DNA of 5,774 nt from Betaproteobacteria bacterium (GTDB taxonomy: Bacteria > Pseudomonadota > Gammaproteobacteria > Burkholderiales > Usitatibacteraceae): NCBI GenBank assembly GCA_025362705.1, contig JANYFH010000051.1:1-5774 (forward strand), given 5' to 3'. Below, in pieces: positions 1 to 4,363 of this stretch. Both the position numbers and the translations under genes were made by a program. The notes beneath the pieces are model-generated. The model was not told the origin of the DNA. It saw only the letters and a list, made by a program, of their open reading frames with translations, and ran no database searches. How positions within the stretch are numbered: the stretch's first letter is position 1; each line of letters opens with the position of its first letter.

Positions 1-367
1 ATGCCGCTTCGGTTACGGCAATTTGCGCAGCTTCGCGCAAAGGTTTGAAGGGGTGCGAGAGTTCGCGTTTTCTTGCCGTAAAGGCAATCGCAAACCGTAC
101 ATCGTTGATCGCTTCATCGAATGTCGCAACCACGCGTGCACTTGCCAGCACATCCGTTGCGCCTGAGGCCAGGGCGATTGCATCGCGATGCGTGGTGACA
201 TCTTTGATCTTTGGGGCGACCAGCACCAGATTGGACAGCCCCATTGTTTTCATCGCGCGCGCGGCACTGCCGACATTGCCCGGGTGCGATGTTTCGACCA
301 TCACGACACGGATTCGCGCCAGCGGGCTAACTGTGCCAATGGCAGGAGACGACGTAGGTTCATTCAT
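1..367 (-). CDS. trmJ: tRNA (cytidine/uridine-2'-O-)methyltransferase TrmJ, N-terminal part (3' end outside window)
   Basis: Partial gene: 122 codons from ATG at 367 run off the left edge of the window with no stop. TrmJ is a SPOUT-fold, SAM-dependent enzyme that 2'-O-methylates position 32 in the anticodon loop of certain tRNAs. In the sequence, residues 19-50 carry the typical beginning RIRVVMVETSHPGNVGSAAR, followed by AMKTMGLSNLVLV; the NxGxxARAMKxMG block (31-43) is the first SPOUT motif. Residues 63-75 (AIALASGATDVL) and 96-104 (FTARKRELS) also match the family pattern. The protein has about 17 extra residues before the core compared with E. coli TrmJ, so a later start is possible. The 5' side shows no convincing Shine-Dalgarno sequence. 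It is divergent from suhB. The family identification is firm; the exact substrate specificity is inferred from the family. Confidence 0.9.
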   Translation of the reverse strand, partial: MNEPTSSPAIGTVSPLARIRVVMVETSHPGNVGSAARAMKTMGLSNLVLVAPKIKDVTTHRDAIALASGATDVLASARVVATFDEAINDVRFAIAFTARKRELSHPFKPLREAAQIAVTEAA

Positions 368-374
368 ATAAAAT
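346..374 (+). promoter_or_regulatory. candidate suhB promoter
   Basis: A TAAAAT box (369-374) lies in the short trmJ-suhB gap and would start transcription near 381, giving a leader of about 28 nt. The hexamer 17 bp upstream (346-351, GAGACG) matches TTGACA at only three positions and lies inside trmJ. The -10 is reasonable and the -35 weak, so this is a tentative call based on position and AT content. Confidence 0.25.
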
Positions 375-408
375 AGACACTTACTCTTGCTCTTTACTGA
401 AAACTAAA

Positions 409-1191
409 ATGCACCCGATGTTAACTATCGCCGTGAAAGCGGCGCGCCGTGCCGGTTCGATCATCAATCGCGCGTCCAATGACCTGGACAAACTCACCGT
501 CGAGCAAAAGGCGCCCAACGACTATGTCTCCGAAGTGGACCGTGCCGCCGAAGCAGCCGTCATCGAGGTGCTCAGAACTGCCTATCCCCAGCATAGCATT
601 CTCGCCGAGGAGTCAGGCGAATCCAAAACAGAATCGGATTACCAGTGGATCATTGATCCGCTCGACGGTACTACTAATTTTCTACACGGCTTTCCGCAAT
701 ATTGCGTGTCGATTGCGCTTGCCGTAAAAGGCGCGGTAAACCACGGCGTGATTTACGATCCAACACGCAATGAACTTTTTACCGCCTCCAAAGGTGGCGG
801 TGCATTCCTGAATGACCGGCGCATTCGCGTATCAAAACGAATTCAATTGCAGGATTGCCTGATCGGCACCGGATTTCCATCGCGCGAAATGCACAACTTC
901 GACCGCTATCTCGCCATGTTCAAAGATCTCACACCGAAGTGCGCGGGCATTCGTCGGCCTGGTGCGGCCGCACTTGACCTGGCCTACGTTGCCTGCGGCC
1001 GCTACGACGGCTTCTGGGAAATGGGTTTGAGCGCGTGGGACATGGCTGCCGGTGCGCTGATGATCAAGGAAGCCGGTGGTTTGGTAACCGACTTTGCGGG
1101 TGAGGACAACTACCTGAAAACGGGGACCATCGTCGCCTCCACGCCGAAAGCGTTTCCTGCATTGCTGCAAATCGTCCAGGCGCACAAATAG
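409..1191 (+). CDS. suhB: inositol-1-monophosphatase SuhB
   Basis: Complete 260-residue protein, close to the usual 260-270. It hydrolyses inositol-1-phosphate to inositol with Mg2+; in enterobacteria SuhB also takes part in the Nus antitermination complex on rRNA operons. The metal-site motifs are all present: D44 in DYVSEVD (38-44), E67-E68 in LAEESGE, the DPLDGTTNF motif with D83 and D86 (83-91), and WDMAAG with D211 (210-215). AALDLAYVACGRYDGFWE (187-204) is also characteristic. The start MHPMLTIAVKAARRAG matches the conserved N-terminus of SuhB proteins, which supports ATG 409 although no Shine-Dalgarno sequence is visible upstream (the leader is A-rich). It is divergent from trmJ and separated by 41 bp. 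No clear terminator is seen in the 70 bp after the stop, before the IS-A remnant. The catalytic assignment is firm; the regulatory role here is inferred from orthologues. Confidence 0.97.
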   Translation: MHPMLTIAVKAARRAGSIINRASNDLDKLTVEQKAPNDYVSEVDRAAEAAVIEVLRTAYPQHSILAEESGESKTESDYQWIIDPLDGTTNFLHGFPQYCVSIALAVKGAVNHGVIYDPTRNELFTASKGGGAFLNDRRIRVSKRIQLQDCLIGTGFPSREMHNFDRYLAMFKDLTPKCAGIRRPGAAALDLAYVACGRYDGFWEMGLSAWDMAAGALMIKEAGGLVTDFAGEDNYLKTGTIVASTPKAFPALLQIVQAHK

Positions 1192-1293
1192 GTTACTGGT
1201 CGTCCATGCACCTGATGGCACTGCACGGTTTCTGGCGCATGGCGCTCGATACTCTCGCGCGAACTGAACGGGGCCCGGTTTTTCGGACGGATA

Positions 1294-1315
1294 AGTTGAT
1301 GGTAGTTTATCAACT
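1294..1315 (+). promoter_or_regulatory. hairpin in the orfA leader of IS-A
   Basis: A perfect 7-bp inverted repeat, AGTTGAT (1294-1300) and ATCAACT (1309-1315) with an 8-nt loop, sits immediately before the ribosome site AAAGGA (1317-1322) and the ATG at 1330. Leader hairpins in transposase genes can limit translation from read-through transcripts; that role is inferred here. Confidence 0.4.
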
Positions 1316-1329
1316 GAAAGGAATCCGAA

Positions 1330-1605
1330 ATGAAACGAGTCCCACGCCGGGTGTTTACGGCCGAGTATAAGTCTGAAGCGATCCGATTAGCTGAGGCGGT
1401 TGGTGTTCCGACCGCAGCGCGCCAGCTCGATATCGACACCAAATCGTTGCATCTGTGGATCCGGCAAGCCAAGGCGGGTGAACTCAAGCCCAGCGGCCCC
1501 GCGAAGCTCACTGCTGAGCAACAGCGCATCCGCGAACTGGAGCGGGAACTGGCCATTGCCCGGATTGAACGCGATCTGTTAAAAAAAGCGGCGGCGTTCT
1601 TCGGA
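1330..1605 (+). pseudogene. IS3-family transposase OrfA, C-terminus replaced (IS-A)
   Basis: OrfA is the DNA-binding half of the two-frame IS3 transposase. From ATG 1330, with AAAGGA seven bases upstream, residues 1-92 show the family pattern: KRVPRRVFTAEYKSEAIRLA, a helix-turn-helix at about 18-46 (GVPTAARQLDIDTKSLHLWI), then a leucine-zipper-like coiled coil at about 66-86 (RIRELERELAIARIERDLLK) and KKAAAFF. The family normally ends within a few residues of this point. Here the frame instead runs on through unrelated sequence to 1821, antisense to the porin end, so the last 70 or so residues of that open frame are not transposase. A run of seven A (1581-1587, read TTA AAA AAA G) is a typical -1 frameshift site for making OrfAB, but reading on in -1 gives no recognisable OrfB. 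The orfA part is well preserved; the gene is functionally orphaned. Confidence 0.75.
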
Positions 1606-1652
1606 AAAACGGGCAATTTCGATCGCGTAGCAACAACCCGCTTGAGCATAAC

Positions 1653-1682
1653 GAAAGTAGCGCCTATCCCAGGCGCCCTTTC
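1653..1682. terminator. hairpin between IS-A remnant and porin 3' end, possible bidirectional terminator
   Basis: GCGCCT (1660-1665) pairs with AGGCGC (1671-1676) across a 5-nt loop. After a small internal bulge, GAAAG (1653-1657) pairs with CTTTC (1678-1682). That gives 11 bp of stem. On the plus strand it is followed by TTTTC (1683-1687). On the minus strand, about 40 bp beyond the porin stop, the tail is poor in U. It is well placed as the porin terminator, but the better U-tract is on the other strand, hence the unassigned strand. Confidence 0.45.
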
Positions 1683-1723
1683 TTTTCAAGAAGCGGCAAA
1701 CTCCACCCGTCAACCGTTTCTCT

Positions 1724-3310
1724 TTAAAACCGATAGTTCATTCCAACTGACAGGGCTTGCAATTTCCCACCGGTATAGCAGAAGGGACCCCCTGGACTGT
1801 ACGTACCATCCACCGGATTGACGGCGCCGATCTGACTGGCGTCGTGGCAGTCGGTAGTGTTGGCGCGTCCACCCGCCCCCAAGTCGAAATGCCCCGCCGG
1901 GTGGTTGACCTGAGTAGCATAGACCAGGTACCAGGTGGTTTGCTTGTCCATCGCATGTCGATACATGGCGGTGTACATGTTTGAAGCGTTGTCCTGATTG
2001 GGGCCGGTTTCAATGTTGTGCTGCCCGGGCGCGCCTGGCGTTTTATCCGCGTGACCCCAGCCGAAGCTGACGCTGTCCTGGTCGGAAATCATCTGTGTCG
2101 CTGAGAACCAGTAACCCTTGCGCGAGCGTTCGTCGAAGTAGTGATAAGGCAGTTCCCTGCGCATGTCCTCGTAGACCGCGTTCAATGTCGTGTGTGTGGG
2201 TAGGGTAAATTGAGCACCCACTTTGAACGCGCGCTCGTTGGCGATACCGACCGTGTTGTCGAACACGAAATCATGCCCACCGACGGTGGTGACTGATCCA
2301 TCCGCATCGCTGGTGCGATTGACGGCCTTGTGCATTTCATATGCAGCCGTCACGTATAGCGGCCCCGACTCATACGCGACATTGAAACTGTATGCGGTGC
2401 CGAAAGAGCCATCATTGCACCCATAGGGCAATGCGCCACTCCCTGGCACATTGCCGCCAGCGCAACTGGATTCACCGATTGCTTGGATGCTGTTGTCCGA
2501 AGCGCGATTTTGGCCGGGCGAAATCAGCGCATTGAATGATAGCCCCTGAAACTTTGGCGACTCATACCAGATGGCGTGATCCAGGCGCGTGCCAAATTCA
2601 ACCCGATTGTCGCCACCAGTATTTCCCATGATGGCGGCGTAATCACCCACGGTTCCATTAAAAGGATTCATCCGCGCGGTCGAGCGTTTGTACGGCGCGT
2701 CCGTTTTGCCTATTTTTACGGCACCAAAGTCGCCGGTTAGGCCAATGAAGCTATCGCGCGATGTTAAGGCGCCTTTGACGACCGAATCATTCGACGAGTT
2801 GTTATTGACCGTACCGGCGGTTGCCGACACGTCCAGCTGCGTTTCGAGCTGCATGATCGCAGCTAGGCCATTTCCGAAATCATGCCTGCCGCGAATACCC
2901 AAATAGGAGAGATTGGTGGAAATTGCAGGCACCCATCCCATTTTTCCCACCGGGGTATCCACACCGTTGTTGGCGATTTTCCCGACAATGCCTTTCGTGG
3001 AGTCGTCGATGGAAATATCGAGATTGCCATATAGTTCGATACCCTTTAACGCACTCGCTGTAGCGCCGCCGGAAGGCAACTGTGCGGTGACTTGCTTCTC
3101 GATTTTTTCCTGTTTCTCCGCAGTGGAATTCTGTCGACTTGAAAGCTCGTCAACTTTTCTCATTAGCAATTGCACTTGCTGCTTCAGCGCGGTAATTTCC
3201 TGCTGCGTATCACTTGAACTCTGTGCAAAGGCTGGGGTAACGTGAAGCAAGCCTGACGCTGATACCGCAATGGCAACAGCCCGCACCAACGGCTTGGTGA
3301 TCATCTTCAT
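1724..3310 (-). CDS. outer-membrane general porin with N-terminal coiled coil
   Basis: Complete 528-residue protein that should form a beta-barrel channel for small solutes in the outer membrane. The start is ATG 3310, preceded by a perfect AGGAGG seven bases away; an in-frame start 15 codons earlier lacks this. Residues 1-29 are a signal peptide (MKMITKPLVRAVAIAV..., cleavage likely after AFA-29). Residues 33-75 are a charged heptad-like segment (QQEITALKQQVQLLMRKVDE...) predicted to be a coiled coil. The barrel follows with porin landmarks: IELYGNLDISID (91-102), SYLGIRGRHDFGNGLAAIMQ (135-154), DSFIGLTGDFGAVKIGKTDA (186-205), and the C-terminal SVGMNYRF, whose final Phe is the BAM insertion signal. 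It is longer than typical 350-400 residue betaproteobacterial porins because of the coiled coil and long loops. Four cysteines (283, 298, 489, 511) lie in putative loops. Substrate specificity cannot be told. It stands alone, between two IS remnants. Confidence 0.93.
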   Translation of the reverse strand: MKMITKPLVRAVAIAVSASGLLHVTPAFAQSSSDTQQEITALKQQVQLLMRKVDELSSRQNSTAEKQEKIEKQVTAQLPSGGATASALKGIELYGNLDISIDDSTKGIVGKIANNGVDTPVGKMGWVPAISTNLSYLGIRGRHDFGNGLAAIMQLETQLDVSATAGTVNNNSSNDSVVKGALTSRDSFIGLTGDFGAVKIGKTDAPYKRSTARMNPFNGTVGDYAAIMGNTGGDNRVEFGTRLDHAIWYESPKFQGLSFNALISPGQNRASDNSIQAIGESSCAGGNVPGSGALPYGCNDGSFGTAYSFNVAYESGPLYVTAAYEMHKAVNRTSDADGSVTTVGGHDFVFDNTVGIANERAFKVGAQFTLPTHTTLNAVYEDMRRELPYHYFDERSRKGYWFSATQMISDQDSVSFGWGHADKTPGAPGQHNIETGPNQDNASNMYTAMYRHAMDKQTTWYLVYATQVNHPAGHFDLGAGGRANTTDCHDASQIGAVNPVDGTYSPGGPFCYTGGKLQALSVGMNYRF

Positions 3311-3512
3311 TTTTATTCCTCCTAGCCACGATGCGCTTGCGCGGTAAACCCGCACATCGCTTGCGGCCTGTTAGCGAAACAATTGAATTTAGAAAACCCA
3401 CTGTTCTTACCGGATCGGATTCGAATGGAATAGTGACCGACGTCTGGTGCGAACGAATATACGCTTTGCGCATCTCATTCCATTGATTTAAGTCACGAAG
3501 AGTTCAGGCCGG
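3311..3512 (-). other. porin upstream region, non-coding
   Basis: About 200 bp between the porin start and the decayed orfB, with no supported gene. A TATATT box (3456-3461, minus strand) could be a -10 element, but no good -35 lies 16-18 bp upstream of it. An 8-bp inverted repeat, AATGGAAT (3424-3431) and ATTCCATT (3477-3484), brackets that box. A palindrome ATTCGAAT (3419-3426) overlaps the first arm. These may be operator sites for porin regulation, but the evidence is only structural. Confidence 0.35.
3318..3323 (-). promoter_or_regulatory. porin ribosome binding site
   Basis: A perfect AGGAGG on the minus strand, seven bases before ATG 3310. It decides the porin start in favour of the version that begins directly with the signal peptide and predicts strong translation. 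Confidence 0.85.
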
Positions 3513-3798
3513 CTACCTTCCAAACTTCCGTGCGCTTTGTCGCAGTCGTACTCGCAGAGGCATCAGCTTGAGGTCAGCAATCGTCAGTGCAGCGTCAGCG
3601 ATTTTCGACTTAGCTATTTCATATGCGCGGGCCAATCTACGTGGTTTCGGGGGCCAGCTGCAACGGCATGGAGCCGACATATCCGGGGAGTTCGTCCTGG
3701 ATGTCTTCAATGTGCCGCCGCAAATCATCATCGGCGATATTTGTGGAATGTGCATCGGCAGGCCGGTAGTAATACGTGCTACGTGGCAGCTCGGTCAC
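3513..3798 (-). pseudogene. IS3-family transposase OrfB, decayed (IS-B)
   Basis: OrfB carries the DDE catalytic core of IS3 transposases. A GTG at 3798 overlaps the orfA stop (GTGA). Codons 1-40 read VTELPRSTYYYRPADA...IEDIQDELPGY, the usual OrfB beginning in this subtype. After codon 40 the homology breaks: the frame runs into TAG at 3637-3639. In other frames I see LSRKSLTLH (3587-3613), like the family's LRRKSF block, and IADLKLMPLRV (within 3516-3581), like the block around the first catalytic Asp (ADLTYIRL). These are only a few bases apart although they should be tens of codons apart, which implies internal deletions as well as frameshifts. The first block is a confident match; the later ones are tentative and rest on my recollection of the family. 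The protein is not functional. Confidence 0.6.
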
Positions 3799-4157
3799 GT
3801 TGCACCCCCGCCGGATGGAACAACCTTCGGGCCGCTGATGATCAATGAGTCCTCGTTCGACGACACGAGGCGCAGGCGTGGACTTTTTTTAAGCAGGTCC
3901 AGTTCCATGGTGAGCTGGCCCACTTTGCGTTCCAAAGCGGCGATTTTCGCTTCGTACTCATCGACAAGATGGGCTGCCGCCTCTTCGTTACTCAATTCGC
4001 CCCGATCGTACTGCGAAAGCCATAGCTGTAAAAGATTGGTCGATAGCGCGTAGGTCTTAGCCGCCTCGCGCCGGCCGATCTTGCCTGACCGAATATCGCT
4101 ACAAAGTTGAAGCTTGAAACGCGGACTATGCCGCCGATACGGACCTCTGATTGCCAA
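3795..4157 (-). CDS. IS3-family transposase OrfA (IS-B)
   Basis: A 120-residue DNA-binding subunit with no internal stop. TTG at 4157 is chosen as the start because GAGGGG lies seven bases upstream (4165-4170) and because the family begins close to the PYRRHSPRFKLQLC motif; an in-frame TTG at 4199 would add 14 residues without support. Visible features are a helix-turn-helix region at about 15-50 (DIRSGKIGRREAAKTYALST, then NLLQLWLSQYDRGE), a coiled-coil segment at about 66-91 (DEYEAKIAALERKVGQLTME...), and the C-terminal signature RLRLVSSNEDSLIISGPK (95-111). It differs clearly from the OrfA of IS-A. It overlaps orfB by four bases (GTGA), as expected for translational coupling. It may still be expressed, but without OrfB it cannot transpose and could at most bind IS ends. 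Confidence 0.85.
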   Translation of the reverse strand: MAIRGPYRRHSPRFKLQLCSDIRSGKIGRREAAKTYALSTNLLQLWLSQYDRGELSNEEAAAHLVDEYEAKIAALERKVGQLTMELDLLKKSPRLRLVSSNEDSLIISGPKVVPSGGGAT

Positions 4158-4220
4158 GTACCTTCCCCTCTGAGTTGAAGGCCATGACAAGCGTATCAAA
4201 TTCAGCCGCTGTAGCGTTAC

Positions 4221-4240
4221 AGTTCCGGGGGTTCACTCCA
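4221..4240 (-). repeat. probable left terminal repeat of IS-B
   Basis: Read on the minus strand, this segment starts TGGAGTGAACCCCCGG and lies ahead of orfA, where the left inverted repeat of an IS3 element should be. It begins with the family's TG. No right-hand partner could be matched, so the call rests on position and composition. Confidence 0.35.
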
Positions 4241-4363
4241 CGGTATCTTGAATATCCCAACCCTCCCATTTTGTTATCCTATCTGCAGATCGATGGAAGA
4301 CGAAATTTCGGGGGAAGCTCATTCAGGATTCTTGAAAAAGGGCGTTTGAAATTCCTATACCCC
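4241..4363. other. non-coding spacer with two 10-bp palindromes
   Basis: This spacer lies between the end of the glycine-rich gene and IS-B. ATCTGCAGAT (4281-4290) and CGAAATTTCG (4301-4310) are both perfect palindromes and their centres are exactly 20 bp apart. There is no convincing terminator for the glycine-rich gene and no coding frame with family resemblance. Confidence 0.4.

Larger units (their letters stand above)
1265..1605 (+). mobile_element. IS-A: truncated IS3-family insertion sequence remnant
   Basis: The left part of an IS3-type element. A possible left terminal repeat begins at 1265 (TGAACGGGGCCCGGTTTTTC), with the 5'-TG end and GC-rich pattern I associate with this family. 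It is followed by a leader hairpin and orfA. Homology stops near 1605, at the end of orfA. There is no orfB and no matching right end (nothing like GAAAAACCGGGCCCCGTTCA) before the porin gene. The left boundary is an estimate because no target-site duplication can be matched. The element should be immobile on its own. Confidence 0.6.
3513..4240 (-). mobile_element. IS-B: degenerate IS3-family insertion sequence
   Basis: A second IS3-type element, in the opposite orientation to IS-A and of a different subtype by its OrfA. It contains an intact-looking orfA and a decayed orfB. A likely left end lies at 4221-4240 on the minus strand (TGGAGTGAACCCCCGGAACT), beginning with TG as in IS3 elements, about 80 bp before orfA. 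No matching right end is found before the porin upstream region, so the inner side is lost or too decayed to see. Boundaries are estimates. Confidence 0.6.

Noticed and set aside
45..371. Plus-strand 108-codon open frame opposite trmJ
   Set aside because: The minus strand gives an unmistakable TrmJ N-terminus; the plus frame shows no family features.
1606..1821. Continuation of the IS-A orfA open frame as a novel C-terminal domain
   Set aside because: The extra residues do not resemble transposase, run antisense over the porin end and contain the hairpin; chance read-through after truncation is simpler.
3210..3473. Minus-strand 87-codon open frame upstream of and overlapping the porin start
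   Set aside because: It overlaps the porin signal peptide in another frame, has no family resemblance and lacks a ribosome site of its own.
3568..4053. Plus-strand 161-codon open frame across IS-B
   Set aside because: It is antisense to orfA and the orfB remnant, where the minus strand has clear transposase motifs.
1265..4240. Composite transposon carrying the porin
   Set aside because: The flanking remnants are of different IS types, both incomplete on the inner side, and no matching outer target duplication was seen.
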